Notes: generated from the sequence alone by a model not told the origin. Shown: positions 46,029-55,732, counted from the stretch's first letter. The stretch is 64,000 nucleotides of DNA from Paenibacillus sp. FSL R7-0204 (GCF_038002225.1 NZ_JBBOCA010000001.1:5952001-6016000), one strand, 5' to 3'. A program made the numbers and translations.

Positions 46029-47498
46029 CTACTGCCAGCGGGCAGTGACGACTTTTTTGCGCGTATAGAATTCTACCCCGTCGCTTCCGTTCGCATGAAG
46101 ATCGCCGTAGAACGAATCCTTCCAGCCTGAGAACGGGAAGAAGGCCATCGGTGCAGGCACTCCAACATTGACTCCCAGCATGCCGGACTCGATATGTTCG
46201 CGGAAGTAACGGACTTTACCGCCATCATTCGTGAATATACAAGCACCATTCGCAAACCGCGAGCGATTCGCAATCTCCACCGCCTGAGCCACATCCTTCA
46301 CCCGGATCACCGACAGCACCGGCGCAAAAATCTCCTCCTGCCAGATCTTCATCTCCTCCGTCACCCCGTCGAACAACGTAGGTCCGATGAAATAACCTTC
46401 TCCCTGCACCGCCGCATCCTCACGGCCATCCCTGAGCAGCTTCGCGCCTTCGGCGATGCCCTGTTCAATGTAGCTAACAGTACGCTCTTTATGGCCTTGA
46501 CGGATCACCGGCCCCAGGAACGTATCCTCTTCCAGCCCATTCCCGATGGTCATGCTGTTGCACTCCCGCAACAGAATCGAGATCAGCTCATCAGCGACTT
46601 CCTCCTGCACCGTTACCACCGAGCAGGCCATGCAGCGTTCCCCGGCAGAGCCGAAGGCCGCATTCACAATCTGGGAGGCCGAAGCCTCCAGGTTCGCGTC
46701 CGCCAATACGATGGAGTGGTTCTTCGCTCCGGCCAGCGCCTGAACGCGCTTGAGATGGTCCGTTCCTTTTTTGTATACATATTCCGCCACCGGCTGCGAT
46801 CCGACAAAAGAAATCGCCTTCACATCCGGGTGCTCCAGCAGCCCGTTCACCACCTCATGCGCGCCGTTCACCACATTCAGCACACCGTTAGGCAGTCCGG
46901 CTTCCTCCAGCAGCTCCGCAAGGCGGGCCGCCAGCAGCGGTGTACGCTCCGAAGGCTTCAGCACAAAGGTGTTGCCGCAGGCAATCGCCAGCGGGAACAT
47001 CCAGCAAGGCACCATCATCGGGAAATTGAACGGGGTAATCCCGCCAACCACTCCAATCGGATAGCGGTACATGCCTGACTCAATGCCAGTCGCAATATCC
47101 GGCAGCTGCCGGCCCATCATCAGTGTCGGAGCACCTGCTGCGAATTCTACGCATTCAATGCCGCGTTGGACCTCGCCGTAGGCTTCTTTGAAGCTTTTGC
47201 CGTTCTCCAGGGTGATGATCTTCGCCAATGGCTCCCAATTCTCTACTAGCAACTGCTGATATTTGAACAGAATCCGTGCTCTGCGCGGCACCGGTGTTGC
47301 GGACCAGCCTGCAAAAGCTGCCTTAGCCGCCGCCACCGCCCGGTCTACATCAGCTCTGCCGGATAAAGGCGTTCTGCCCAGCAGCTCACCTGTGGCCGGA
47401 TTCACTACCGGCTCCGTCTGCTCCGTATCCGCTGTTACCCATTGCCCATTGATATAATTTTTGAGTACTTGTGCCGCTTGCTCTGTCATTCTGTCCAC
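46029..47498 (-). CDS. iolA: Methylmalonate-semialdehyde dehydrogenase (acylating)
   Basis: 489 residues (MmsA/IolA family). The active-site Cys lies in [13 protein letters not shown], the NAD motif in [12 protein letters not shown] and the N-terminal [13 protein letters not shown] segment is characteristic. It converts malonate semialdehyde (from inositol) to acetyl-CoA and CO2, the last step of the pathway. Second gene of the operon, between iolC and iolD. Confidence 0.95.
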   Translation of the reverse strand: MDRMTEQAAQVLKNYINGQWVTADTEQTEPVVNPATGELLGRTPLSGRADVDRAVAAAKAAFAGWSATPVPRRARILFKYQQLLVENWEPLAKIITLENGKSFKEAYGEVQRGIECVEFAAGAPTLMMGRQLPDIATGIESGMYRYPIGVVGGITPFNFPMMVPCWMFPLAIACGNTFVLKPSERTPLLAARLAELLEEAGLPNGVLNVVNGAHEVVNGLLEHPDVKAISFVGSQPVAEYVYKKGTDHLKRVQALAGAKNHSIVLADANLEASASQIVNAAFGSAGERCMACSVVTVQEEVADELISILLRECNSMTIGNGLEEDTFLGPVIRQGHKERTVSYIEQGIAEGAKLLRDGREDAAVQGEGYFIGPTLFDGVTEEMKIWQEEIFAPVLSVIRVKDVAQAVEIANRSRFANGACIFTNDGGKVRYFREHIESGMLGVNVGVPAPMAFFPFSGWKDSFYGDLHANGSDGVEFYTRKKVVTARWQ

Positions 47499-47536
47499 TC
47501 CTTCTCTTCTATATAAAGTCTGCTGACTACTCTTAC

Positions 47537-48547
47537 TTATTGCGCCCTTGCTGTAACCTCCTCGTTGGTTCGCAGGAATTCCTCCAGCTCCGCCAGGGTT
47601 GGCATAGCATCGGAGCAGCTGTGGCGGGAGATGACAATGGATGCCGAAGCACTGCCGCGCCGCATCGCCTCACTGACAGTGTGCCCGCTCATCAGAGCGT
47701 GGATGAAGGCTGACGCATAGGAATCGCCTGCGCCGAACGTCTTGAGGACCTTAGCCGGGAAAATCCCGCTCCGGTGGCTCTGCCCATCCGCTGTATAGCC
47801 GATCGAGCCGCTGCCTCCGTGCTTAATGACCACCAGCTCTGCTTGATGCGAGAACCAGCGGGCTGCGGTGGCCTGATCATCAGCGCCAGCCAGATTATAC
47901 AAATTCTCCATCATGTCGAATTCTTCGCGCGTGCCGATGATGCAGTGGCTTTTCTCGGCAGCGAGGTTATAGTAGACCGCTGTTTCAGCGGCTGATGTCC
48001 AGGTATAAGGGCGGTAATCGAGATCGAAGAACACGGTCACGTTATGCTTGCGGGCGAATTCCAGCGCCAGGAACACCGCTTCGCGGGAAGGACTCTGCGC
48101 CAGCGCCGTGCCGGAGATGAGCAGCGCCTTGGAGCTGGCGATGTACTCTTCTGAGATCTCCTCCGTGTTCAGCAGCAGATCGGCCACATGGTCGCGGTAC
48201 ATTAGAATGCTGCATTCCTGCGGGCTCTTAATTTCTGTAAAAGCCAGCCCCGTCACCGCACCCGTCCGGTCCACGCAGACCTGACTGTCGTCAATGCCAT
48301 CCTTGCGCAGATAGCTGCGGATGAACCGGCCCATCTGGTCGTCGGCCAGCTTGCCGATGAAGCCGGTACGCATGCCGAGCCGAGCTGCACCGATAATAAT
48401 ATTGGCCGGAGAGCCGCCGACATATTTGGTGAAGGTCATCGTCTCTTCCATCGGCCGCCCGGTCTCATTGGCGTTCAAATCAATACACAACCGGCCAACA
48501 GCAACTACATCCAGCCGCCGGTCAGGGTCGAACTGTAAACCGTTCAT
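47537..48547 (-). CDS. iolC: 5-dehydro-2-deoxygluconokinase
   Basis: 336 residues of the PfkB/ribokinase family. The N-terminal [15 protein letters not shown] and the C-terminal catalytic signature [17 protein letters not shown] are intact. It phosphorylates 2-deoxy-5-keto-gluconate. First gene of the operon, preceded by an ~300-bp leader with promoter, operator and cre site. The aldolase iolJ, its usual next enzyme, is not in the window. Confidence 0.95.
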   Translation of the reverse strand: MNGLQFDPDRRLDVVAVGRLCIDLNANETGRPMEETMTFTKYVGGSPANIIIGAARLGMRTGFIGKLADDQMGRFIRSYLRKDGIDDSQVCVDRTGAVTGLAFTEIKSPQECSILMYRDHVADLLLNTEEISEEYIASSKALLISGTALAQSPSREAVFLALEFARKHNVTVFFDLDYRPYTWTSAAETAVYYNLAAEKSHCIIGTREEFDMMENLYNLAGADDQATAARWFSHQAELVVIKHGGSGSIGYTADGQSHRSGIFPAKVLKTFGAGDSYASAFIHALMSGHTVSEAMRRGSASASIVISRHSCSDAMPTLAELEEFLRTNEEVTARAQ

Positions 48548-48626
48548 AGTGATGCCTCCTTGATCAAGCTAGGGAAAAAATAGTTCGTTCGGTAACACGA
48601 ATAGCTGTAAAACGTTGTGAATGGGA

Positions 48627-48706
48627 CAATGAAGATGTGAATCGAGCAATGAAGTTGTATTTCATACAGTGAAGCTGTAATTCGTAAAGTGAAGCTGTAA
48701 ATCGCA
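48627..48706 (+). repeat. Four 20-bp tandem repeats in the iolC leader
   Basis: CAATGAAGATGTGAATCGAG and three diverged copies begin at 48627, 48647, 48667 and 48687, exactly 20 bases apart, with GTGAAGCTGTAA or similar in each. They lie in the transcribed leader between the operator and iolC. Confidence 0.65.
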
Positions 48707-48821
48707 TTAACGTAAGGTTAGTTCGATATGCTGCTGTAAGAGTAGTTTGGCGTGTGGATTGAGTATTTCAGCGTTCGATTGTTTCCTGTAGAACAGAATG
48801 ATTCATTTCATCTCGGGGGGA

Positions 48822-48837
48822 GGGTAAGCGCTTAACC
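48822..48837. promoter_or_regulatory. LacI-type operator of the iolCADE operon
   Basis: GGGTAAGCGCTTAACC, a LacI/GalR-type palindrome centred on GCGC. The same 16 bases occur before iolG (52593-52608). It lies about 15 bases downstream of the -10 box, where a bound repressor would block elongation or open-complex escape. The LacI-family gene between the two operons is the obvious binder. Confidence 0.8.
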
Positions 48838-48851
48838 TAATTTTCTACTTT

Positions 48852-48880
48852 AGTATAGTTTAGAAGCGAGCTTTTGGCAA
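48852..48880 (-). promoter_or_regulatory. Sigma-A-like promoter of iolCADE
   Basis: Minus strand TTGCCA, 17 bases, TATACT: five of six -35 bases... are near consensus and spacing is ideal. It is followed by the operator and preceded by a cre site. The leader to the iolC ATG is about 300 bases. Confidence 0.7.
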
Positions 48881-48889
48881 TCCTCAATT

Positions 48890-48903
48890 TGAAAGCGATC
48901 TCA
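48890..48903 (+). promoter_or_regulatory. cre site upstream of the iolCADE promoter
   Basis: TGAAAGCGATCTCA matches the catabolite-responsive element TGWNANCGNTNWCA at every defined position. It lies just upstream of the -35 box of the iolC promoter, so CcpA could repress inositol use when better sugars are present. Confidence 0.65.
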
Positions 48904-48998
48904 ACAATCAGGTAGAAGGAATTGAAGGGGAACCTCGTCCCCGGAAAAACAGGTGGAAAAACGCAGCTTAATTTCTCGTTTTTTGATACTTAGGAGCA

Positions 48999-49246
48999 AG
49001 CAAGTGGAAAAAAAGCAACTACTGTGATTGATTTTGCAGCCAAGGTGGATGTCGGGATTATTTAAGTGCCATTTTTCCAACTACTGCTCCTCCGGCGGGC
49101 AATCGTTCGTCAGTAGTTGTAGTAAATCCACTTAGCACATTCTGCCGCTAAACGGGGAGACTGAGCTAGCCAAATGTGTTCGGTTTTTCACATACATCTG
49201 CCCACTCACCAGCTTACTGGCACATTGTGTGTTCGGTTTTTCGCAT
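48999..49246 (+). repeat. Intergenic repeats between iolC and the LacI-type gene
   Basis: The 800-bp gap 48548-49348 has no gene. Here CAACTACTG occurs three times (two direct, one inverted, 49013-49135 region). Further on, TGTGTTCGGTTTTTC occurs at 49175 and 49228, 53 bases apart, the same core as the 51-bp array at 59370-59605. Confidence 0.55.
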
Positions 49247-49291
49247 CCCTCCGCTCACTCCGCCCACAAATCTCGCTCTTCCCTACAGCAC

Positions 49292-49331
49292 AAAAAAAGA
49301 CCCGCTCTCAGCCGCAGCCGGAACAGGTCTT
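49292..49331 (-). terminator. Terminator of the iolG-iolB-regulator transcript
   Basis: On the minus strand AAGACC pairs with GGTCTT, with partial pairing inward, then TTTTTTT. It lies 18 bases after the regulator stop. Confidence 0.75.
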
Positions 49332-49348
49332 GAATTGATAGTGTGTGG

Positions 49349-50359
49349 TTAGTGCGGAACCGGCCCCGTCGAATTGCGGATGACCAGCTCGGGCATCAGC
49401 ATGATTTTGCGCTTGGGGCTGGTGGGGTTACTGATCGATTCATTCAGCAGAAGCATCGCCTGTTCGGTCATCTCGCGCAGAGGCTGGGCGATACTGGTCA
49501 GCGAGGGATGGCAGATTTCGGCCAGCATCGTATTGTCGAAGCCTACTACGGACAGGTCGCGGGGAATCGACAGGCCGGCACTGCGCGCCTCCTTTAGCAC
49601 CCCGATCGCCAGTAGATCATTGCAGCCAAAGATGGCGGTCGGACGTATGCCCTGTGCCTGATTCAGCATCTCCGCCGCTGCCGTACGCCCGTTCTCCAGC
49701 GTTGCCGAGGTGTGGATCATATTCGCCGGATTGTCAAAAGAAATCCCCGCCGCCTTCAGCGCATCCAAGAATCCTTCCACCCGCAGCCTGCTCCCCGGCA
49801 GATTGTCAGAGATCACTCCCAGCCTGCGGTGACCGAGGGACAGCAAATATTCTGTAGCCTGATAGCCGCCCTTGTAATCATCGACGGTGACACTGTTGCC
49901 CTCCAGCATACGGATATCGGCTGAGAACAGTACGAGCGGCACATGATCAGCCACCATTCCGCGAATCAGCTCAGGATTCCCCGTATGAGAGGCAATAATC
50001 AGGCCATCCACCCGTTTGCGCAGCAGCAGCGAGATGTACCGGGCCGCCTTCTCATCGCTGCGGTCCGTACTGCACACGATTAAATCGCTGCCCTGCTCCT
50101 GGGCGTAATCCTCGATGCCGCGGGCCGTTTCCGCAAAAAAAGGATTGGCAATATCGGGGATCATCAGCCCGATGGTACCCGTCCGGCGGCTGGTCAGGGC
50201 AGAAGCTACCAGACTGGGCTGGTAGTTCAGCTCCTCCATGACCCGCCCTACCTTTTCCCGCGTCTTGTCGCTGATCCGGCCGCTCTTATTCAATACCTTG
50301 GACACCGTAGCGATAGAGACGCCTGCTTCCCGTGCCACATCATAGATCGTAGGTTTCAT
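49349..50359 (-). CDS. LacI-family repressor, probable regulator of both iol operons
   Basis: 336 residues from MKPTIYDVAREAGVSIATVS, the LacI HTH, followed by the hinge helix KTREKVGRVMEELNYQPSLVASAL and a periplasmic-binding-like effector domain. The frame also allows an ATG nine codons upstream (50386). Position between iolB and iolC and the identical LacI-type operators at both iol promoters make it the likely inositol repressor, in place of the DeoR-type IolR of B. subtilis. Effector unknown. Confidence 0.88.
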   Translation of the reverse strand: MKPTIYDVAREAGVSIATVSKVLNKSGRISDKTREKVGRVMEELNYQPSLVASALTSRRTGTIGLMIPDIANPFFAETARGIEDYAQEQGSDLIVCSTDRSDEKAARYISLLLRKRVDGLIIASHTGNPELIRGMVADHVPLVLFSADIRMLEGNSVTVDDYKGGYQATEYLLSLGHRRLGVISDNLPGSRLRVEGFLDALKAAGISFDNPANMIHTSATLENGRTAAAEMLNQAQGIRPTAIFGCNDLLAIGVLKEARSAGLSIPRDLSVVGFDNTMLAEICHPSLTSIAQPLREMTEQAMLLLNESISNPTSPKRKIMLMPELVIRNSTGPVPH

Positions 50360-50556
50360 TGTTATTAAGCCCGCCTTTGCGTTCATGCCTTCTTATCCTT
50401 CGATTATAAGGAAGTCCTCCTATGCTGTCTATCTATCGGGTACGAGTGTCTTCTGCAAACCAGCTATTAATATAACCTCTCAAAGTGGGGCTTTAGCTTC
50501 GATGATAACTCAGGTACTTTGCGGGAACCCCAAAACATGTAAAATCTTGTCTATTC

Positions 50557-50582
50557 AAAAAGGCCCCCGCTGCGCGGAAGCC
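50557..50582 (-). terminator. Terminator after iolB
   Basis: On the minus strand GGCTTCCGC, loop GCA, GCGGGGGCC, then TTTTT. It lies about 60 bases after the iolB stop; the regulator gene downstream would therefore need readthrough or its own promoter in 50387-50556. Confidence 0.85.
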
Positions 50583-50643
50583 CCATAATCATCCATTCAC
50601 TTGTCTGCCAAGCTGGATAACCTTCTACCCTAATCGACTCTAT

Positions 50644-51483
50644 TCACTCTGCTGCTGCCGCTGCCGCAGACCCGCTCTGTCCCGGCTTGAACAGCCACTC
50701 ATGATCGGGATCATTGTGGAACACCCATGTGCGCACCGGTCCGGCCATGACGTTAAGATAATAAGAATCATATCCCGGCGGCGCAGAGACAGGGTGATAA
50801 CCCTCCGGCACCAGCACGATGCTCCTATCCGGTACAGCAATAGTCTCGTCGAGGCTGCGGTCATCATTATAGACCCGCTGCACCACGAAGCCGTGGGCGG
50901 GATTGACCCGGTGATAGTACGTCTCCTCCAGGTAGGATTCCGCCGGCAGGTTATCCTGGTCATGCTTGTGCGGCGGATAGCTGGACCAATTGCCGCCGCC
51001 TGTGCGCACCTCGACCACCAGCAGGCTCTCGGCTACGCTGTGTTCCGGCAGGATATTAACGACTTTGCGAGTCATGCTGCCATAGCCACGGTCCTCGATC
51101 GCCGCATCTGACGGGGTAATCAGCCGTGCAGGATATTTGCCGCTTCCCGGAGCAAGGCAGACCGCAAGCTCCAGCTCTGACAGTGCGCTAACCTCATAAT
51201 GCGCTCCCGCCGGAACATATACAGCGTAAGGAGCCCTATCTTCAAAGACCGACATGCGTCCGCCGATATCGGCGAACCGCTCGCCATCCACCTCTATATC
51301 TGCTTTGCCCGCCAGCAGTACCAGACAGACTTCATTCTCTTCGCTATCACGCTCCAGGGTAGCTCCGGCCTGCAATTGGTACACCTCGAACCCGACATAC
51401 TTCCATCCGGCACTCTCGGGGCTGACCGCAGCAATACAGCCATCCTTATCAGGCGCTCCGGCCTTAATCAGTAGATCAGACAT
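50644..51483 (-). CDS. iolB: 5-deoxy-glucuronate isomerase
   Basis: 279 residues, bicupin IolB/KduI family. Metal-binding His/Glu residues lie in YPPHKHDQDNLPAESYLEETYYHRV and in LVPEGYHPVSAPPGYDSYYLNVMAGP. It isomerises 5-deoxyglucuronate to 2-deoxy-5-keto-gluconate, between the IolD and IolC steps. It is cotranscribed with iolG (39 bases apart) and ends in an Ala-rich tail. Confidence 0.95.
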   Translation of the reverse strand: MSDLLIKAGAPDKDGCIAAVSPESAGWKYVGFEVYQLQAGATLERDSEENEVCLVLLAGKADIEVDGERFADIGGRMSVFEDRAPYAVYVPAGAHYEVSALSELELAVCLAPGSGKYPARLITPSDAAIEDRGYGSMTRKVVNILPEHSVAESLLVVEVRTGGGNWSSYPPHKHDQDNLPAESYLEETYYHRVNPAHGFVVQRVYNDDRSLDETIAVPDRSIVLVPEGYHPVSAPPGYDSYYLNVMAGPVRTWVFHNDPDHEWLFKPGQSGSAAAAAAE

Positions 51484-51522
51484 CCTCGTTCATCCTCCTC
51501 TGTCTTCAGAATCTGTATCCGC

Positions 51523-52572
51523 TTACAAGGCCTGCAGTTCAGAAAATCCCGCTTCCGCAGCAGTTACAGACAGCTTGACGGGAAGTCCGCTCAGATACGA
51601 TTCTCTGGCTGCTTCAGCAATGAGCTGTGCGGCTTCGCCGTCACGGCCGCTGCAGATCACCGGCTCCTGCAGCCTTACTGAACGGGCAAACGCAACAATC
51701 TCCTCCATAAATGCCTGGTTATAGCGCTCCAGGAAGAAATGCTCCGGCTGATCGCGGGTAACCGAAGTCGCGGTGGATACTTCCACTGTGGTCGGGCGGC
51801 AGTTGTCTGCCGTCGCCGAACCCAGCGTTCCGAAGACCTCGACCCGTTGATCATAGCCATATACGGCCTGCCGGCTGTTGTCGATCACGCAGATCGCCCC
51901 GTTCACGAACGTCAATGTAATGACGGCGGTGTCCACATCCCCGCAACGGCCGAACATCGGATCAATCAGGTTCGCCCCCCGGGTGTAGACCTCAGCCACT
52001 TCACTGCCTACCAGATAACGGGCCATATCGAAATCATGAATCGTCATATCCATGAACATCCCACCGGAAGAACGTACATAAGCTTCACCGGGAGGCTGAG
52101 GGTCACGTGAGGTAATCTTCACAATATGAGGATTCCCCAGCTCTCCGGACTGAACCAGCCGCTTCAGCTTGCGGAAGCTGGGGTCCATCCGGCGGTTGAA
52201 GCCGACTTGCAGCAGCACGCCAGCGTCCTCTGCCGCCTGCAAAGCCCGCTGGGTCTCTTCCGAGGAGAGGCTAATCGGCTTCTCACAGAAGATATGTTTG
52301 CCCGCGTGCGCAGCCCGCTCAATCCAGGACGCATGCGAATCGGTTGGCGTGCAGATGAACACCGCTTCAATCTCAGGATCATTCAGTATATCTTCACCCG
52401 CAGCAAAAACAGAGCCAAGCCCCCTGCTCTCTGCCCAGGCCAGCAATTCCTCACTCATCATAGCTTCAGCTATGGACTTCAGCTTGAACGACGGCATCGC
52501 ACGCAGATTGTCTGCGTGGAGGCGGCCGATTCTTCCCGCGCCGATAATGCCAACTACAATCGGTTTAACCAT
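51523..52572 (-). CDS. iolG: Inositol 2-dehydrogenase
   Basis: 349 residues of the Gfo/Idh/MocA family. The NAD motif GIIGAGRIGRLHADNL is at 9-24, the catalytic Lys in FCEKPISLS near residue 97, and GGMFMDMTIHDFDMARYL is the substrate region with the catalytic D/H. It oxidises myo-inositol to scyllo-inosose, the first pathway step. First gene of the second iol operon, with promoter and operator directly upstream. Confidence 0.94.
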   Translation of the reverse strand: MVKPIVVGIIGAGRIGRLHADNLRAMPSFKLKSIAEAMMSEELLAWAESRGLGSVFAAGEDILNDPEIEAVFICTPTDSHASWIERAAHAGKHIFCEKPISLSSEETQRALQAAEDAGVLLQVGFNRRMDPSFRKLKRLVQSGELGNPHIVKITSRDPQPPGEAYVRSSGGMFMDMTIHDFDMARYLVGSEVAEVYTRGANLIDPMFGRCGDVDTAVITLTFVNGAICVIDNSRQAVYGYDQRVEVFGTLGSATADNCRPTTVEVSTATSVTRDQPEHFFLERYNQAFMEEIVAFARSVRLQEPVICSGRDGEAAQLIAEAARESYLSGLPVKLSVTAAEAGFSELQAL

Positions 52573-52592
52573 GTTCGCTTATCCTCCTCAGA

Positions 52593-52608
52593 GGGTAAGC
52601 GCTTAACC
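52593..52608. promoter_or_regulatory. LacI-type operator of the iolGB operon
   Basis: GGGTAAGCGCTTAACC, identical over all 16 bases to the site before iolC. It lies between the -10 box and the RBS of iolG. Confidence 0.8.
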
Positions 52609-52619
52609 TTCCCGAGAAC

Positions 52620-52648
52620 AGTATACTTCATGCCCGGGAAAGCTTCAA
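52620..52648 (-). promoter_or_regulatory. Sigma-A-like promoter of iolGB
   Basis: Minus strand TTGAAG, 17 bases, TATACT. The operator begins 11 bases downstream of the -10 box, the same arrangement as at iolC. Confidence 0.65.
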
Positions 52649-52779
52649 GCAAATCTTTTCTCAAAAAGATCAGATAAACGTAGGCCGAAATAAAATAGGA
52701 AATGGATACCGTGAGATTTCTCTTTAACAATTAAATGAATCCTATATTATGCAAGTTAGAACAGGAAAAGAGGTGTCTC

Positions 52780-53766
52780 ATGAGCAAAATTAATTTTACC
52801 GAAAGCCTTCTTCGAGTAATTATTTCTCTGATCGGACTTCCATTCACATGGATTCAAGCGGCTCTTTCCAGATACCTTCTGTATAAATATAAAGCTCCAG
52901 GAGAAAAGATTTCCGTTGGCTCACATCATCTCCATGCGATGGTTACCGGCAGCAACACAAGTAATCTTCCGACGATTCTATTAGAAGCAGGAATGGGCGG
53001 TTGTGCTCTGGATTGGTCGCTGGTTCAGCCCGCATTAGCCAAACATACCAAGGTCCTCTCCTATGACCGGGCCGGGTTCGGTTGGAGCACTAAGCCTATC
53101 AGTGAGCCGACTTGCGAAGGTTATGTTCGTGATTTGCGGGAATTATTAACGCAGCTTGAATTAGAACCCCCATACATCCTTGTAGGGCACTCCTATGGCG
53201 GAATGATCATGCGGCTGTTTGCTTCTAAGTATCCTGAAGAGGTCTCCGGGATTATTCTTGTGGACTCCACACATGAGCAAAGATTCATAGAGTCCACTTT
53301 TAATCAAATCAGATATGAAGAACGGCTGCGGCACCTGAGACGACTAAGAATGGGTTATCTTTTATCCCCTATTGGGTTGCCCCGTCTATTAAAACAACCT
53401 ATTGGTGCCAAACGGCTGCCTCCACCAGTTCAACATACAGTGAATACACTCGGATATCGAAATAATGCGTATAAAGCGGCATATCTGGAATCTCTCTGCA
53501 CTATAGAAAGTGCCCTCCAATTAGTAGAGTCAGAGCCTTTAATTCCGGAATTACCAATCATCGTATTATCTGCCGGAAGGCAGAATGAGGATTGGCAACA
53601 AGCACAGAAGAAGCTCCTCCAGTTAACCGCAAAAACCCGGCAGATCGTGATAGAAAACAGCTGGCATTCCATTCAACTGTATAATCCGCAGGCTGTCGTA
53701 GATTCGGTACTGAGTTTATTAAGAGATAATCACCGCAACCAAACAGACAAGCTGACGTCTATGTAA
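52780..53766 (+). CDS. Alpha/beta hydrolase
   Basis: 328 residues. The nucleophile elbow is GHSYGGM, with the oxyanion region LLEAGMGGCALDW and the catalytic His in NSWHSIQ. An N-terminal hydrophobic stretch (LLRVIISLIGLPFTWIQAAL) may anchor it to the membrane. The ATG at 52780 follows AAGAGGTG; a frame to 52735 has no RBS. Substrate unknown; lipase/esterase-like. It starts a short plus-strand pair with the next hydrolase, 35 bases away. Confidence 0.85.
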   Translation: MSKINFTESLLRVIISLIGLPFTWIQAALSRYLLYKYKAPGEKISVGSHHLHAMVTGSNTSNLPTILLEAGMGGCALDWSLVQPALAKHTKVLSYDRAGFGWSTKPISEPTCEGYVRDLRELLTQLELEPPYILVGHSYGGMIMRLFASKYPEEVSGIILVDSTHEQRFIESTFNQIRYEERLRHLRRLRMGYLLSPIGLPRLLKQPIGAKRLPPPVQHTVNTLGYRNNAYKAAYLESLCTIESALQLVESEPLIPELPIIVLSAGRQNEDWQQAQKKLLQLTAKTRQIVIENSWHSIQLYNPQAVVDSVLSLLRDNHRNQTDKLTSM

Positions 53767-53801
53767 CAGGGAGATATACCCATTAAGGAAGGTGAGCTAT
53801 C

Positions 53802-54815
53802 ATGATCGGGAGATTCACAAGAGTTCTGGAAGGAAGTCCCAGACTCGTTATTAGTATTTTTCATCCAGCCATCGGGGGAGAACCGGTGAAGGGTATCGAC
53901 CTGTACGCACCTTGCCAGGCTGAGGCAGCTAAGCTTTTGACAGAGATGGGCGTTGATCTGGACAACCTGAATATTGCCAGTGTAACAACAGGCGGGGCAT
54001 TAGCTCCAAAACAGGAAGGGTATCCCGTCGTCCTCTTCTCCCCTGGATTCGGTGTAGAACGCGATATGTATCTTGGATTAATTTCCAAGCTAGTCTCCAA
54101 AAACTACGTGGTAGTTACAATTAGCGCTCCGCATGAGTCCGTGTTCACCGTATTTCCAGATGGCAGCTATCTCAAGCAGGCACCAGAAATGGCGGAGCTG
54201 GCAAGCAGTGACTACACCAGCTGGTCCCGTCTGCTCCACAACCGGGTTCAATATATAAACGCAGTTATGAACGTTCTTGAGACGCTTAACTGCTCCGATG
54301 ATGCTGAGCTCGCCGGGCTGTTCGACCTGGATAAGATTGCTGTCCTGGGACATTCGCTCGGAGGTGCCGCCTCCCTGGAGGCCGCCAAGCAGGATCACCG
54401 GATCAAGGCGGCTGTCCTGCTCGATCCCAGTTTTCACCTCATTCGCCGCGAAGACGTACAGTCTTCTGTTCCAGTTCTGCTGTTGCGGCAAGAAGCTTCG
54501 GCGTACCGGGAGATGGCAGCATCTATGAATGAGACCATTGCATCCGATTATATCGATGGGCAGCGCTATGCCTTCAACTCTCTGAACAATGCCTATTTTT
54601 ATCGGGTAAAAGGGGCTCAGCACATGTCGTTTTCGGATATTCCGCTTCATTACGGTGATCAACACGCAATTCCCGTTCATGCCGTTACCGCAGAAGCTGC
54701 AACCGCATTCATGGAGGCGGTCTTTTGTAAGGGTGAGGTGGGCCGAATTTTCGCTTTACAGCCTGGAGAAACCGTCGTTCCCATCAACGCAGAGGGTGAA
54801 CCTGTAGGAATTTAG
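53802..54815 (+). CDS. PAF-acetylhydrolase/dienelactone-hydrolase-like alpha/beta hydrolase
   Basis: 337 residues. Ser nucleophile in VLGHSLGGAASLE, acid in VLLDPSFH and His in KGAQHMSFSD fit the PAF acetylhydrolase II-like group. The C-terminal tail ALQPGETVVPINAEGEPVG recurs as a fragment at 55733-55828. AAGGAAGGTGAG precedes the ATG. Cytoplasmic, no signal peptide; natural ester substrate unknown. Confidence 0.85.
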   Translation: MIGRFTRVLEGSPRLVISIFHPAIGGEPVKGIDLYAPCQAEAAKLLTEMGVDLDNLNIASVTTGGALAPKQEGYPVVLFSPGFGVERDMYLGLISKLVSKNYVVVTISAPHESVFTVFPDGSYLKQAPEMAELASSDYTSWSRLLHNRVQYINAVMNVLETLNCSDDAELAGLFDLDKIAVLGHSLGGAASLEAAKQDHRIKAAVLLDPSFHLIRREDVQSSVPVLLLRQEASAYREMAASMNETIASDYIDGQRYAFNSLNNAYFYRVKGAQHMSFSDIPLHYGDQHAIPVHAVTAEAATAFMEAVFCKGEVGRIFALQPGETVVPINAEGEPVGI

Positions 54816-54939
54816 TATGAATTGATAAACGTAGTTGCAGGGACAGTATTGCTTAATTTTATATGTTCTTTACAGCTAAATACGGGTACTCAATGATACA
54901 CTTAAGCTATCATAACTCTTGCTTGAAGGAGTGTTCCAA

Positions 54940-55371
54940 ATGCAATTACAAATAGTGAAAGCGCCCGGCACAAACGATACATCTTATGTTACAAACAAAA
55001 TGATTGAATTCAATCTCAAGCATTTCCCTGACGAATTGAAGGGCAGATATCAAGCCGTCAACCTTCTTTTGAAGGATAGCGATGGAAATGTATACGGCGG
55101 ACTGACTGGTGAAATATGCTGGAACTGGTTAGAGGTACAGTATCTATACGTTGACGAGGACTACAGGAAATTCGGATATGGAAAAAAACTGCTGCTCGAA
55201 GCCGAAAAAATGGCCAAAGAAAAAAAATGTGATTTCATCAAATTAGATACCCTAAGCTTTCAGGCATTGGATTTTTACTTAAAGCAAGGGTTTGAAGTGT
55301 TCGGAACGATACATAATGCCGGCAGCCATACTCATTATTATTTGAAAAAAGAACTCTCTCAAAACAGTTAA
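54940..55371 (+). CDS. GNAT-family N-acetyltransferase
   Basis: 143 residues. The acetyl-CoA loop is VDEDYRKFGYGKKLLLEAEK and the C-terminal strand ALDFYLKQGFEVFGTI is typical of GNAT. The ATG at 54940 has AAGGAG eight bases upstream; the frame to 54919 lacks one. It resembles acetyltransferases found as single resistance-like genes in Bacilli; the acceptor is unknown. Confidence 0.87.
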   Translation: MQLQIVKAPGTNDTSYVTNKMIEFNLKHFPDELKGRYQAVNLLLKDSDGNVYGGLTGEICWNWLEVQYLYVDEDYRKFGYGKKLLLEAEKMAKEKKCDFIKLDTLSFQALDFYLKQGFEVFGTIHNAGSHTHYYLKKELSQNS

Positions 55372-55490
55372 TTCGTTAGCCAGCGCTTAGACCACCGCCC
55401 CCCAGGCAAGCATACGTCTATTCAATTGGGAAAAGCAGATTGGAAATTAAAGGTGTTTCCGGAAGCATCTAAGAGAAGGATAGATTACTT

Positions 55491-55721
55491 ATGAAAGCTA
55501 ATAGGAATATAGCACTTATTCTTAGTTTCATTGCCTTAACTGGAGGCATGTTCATCTCGTCGCTGATTGGTGTTGTCTTTGGAATCATTAGTATAGCTTT
55601 GAGTTTGCAACAAATGAAGGCTGATAGAAAGAAATCCTTAATCGCTATAACAATCAGCACAATTGCAATGTTAATTCCAATAATCCTGGCGGTCACTCTA
55701 GCCACTATACTCGATGAGTAG
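55491..55721 (+). CDS. Small two-helix membrane protein
   Basis: 76 residues. Two hydrophobic segments (ALILSFIALTGGMFISSLIGVVFGIISIAL and AITISTIAMLIPIILAVTLATIL) flank a basic loop QMKADRKKS, the layout of DUF4190-like proteins. GAAGGA is about ten bases upstream of the ATG. The gene stands alone and its function is unknown. Confidence 0.6.
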   Translation: MKANRNIALILSFIALTGGMFISSLIGVVFGIISIALSLQQMKADRKKSLIAITISTIAMLIPIILAVTLATILDE

Positions 55722-55732
55722 GATAACGCGGG

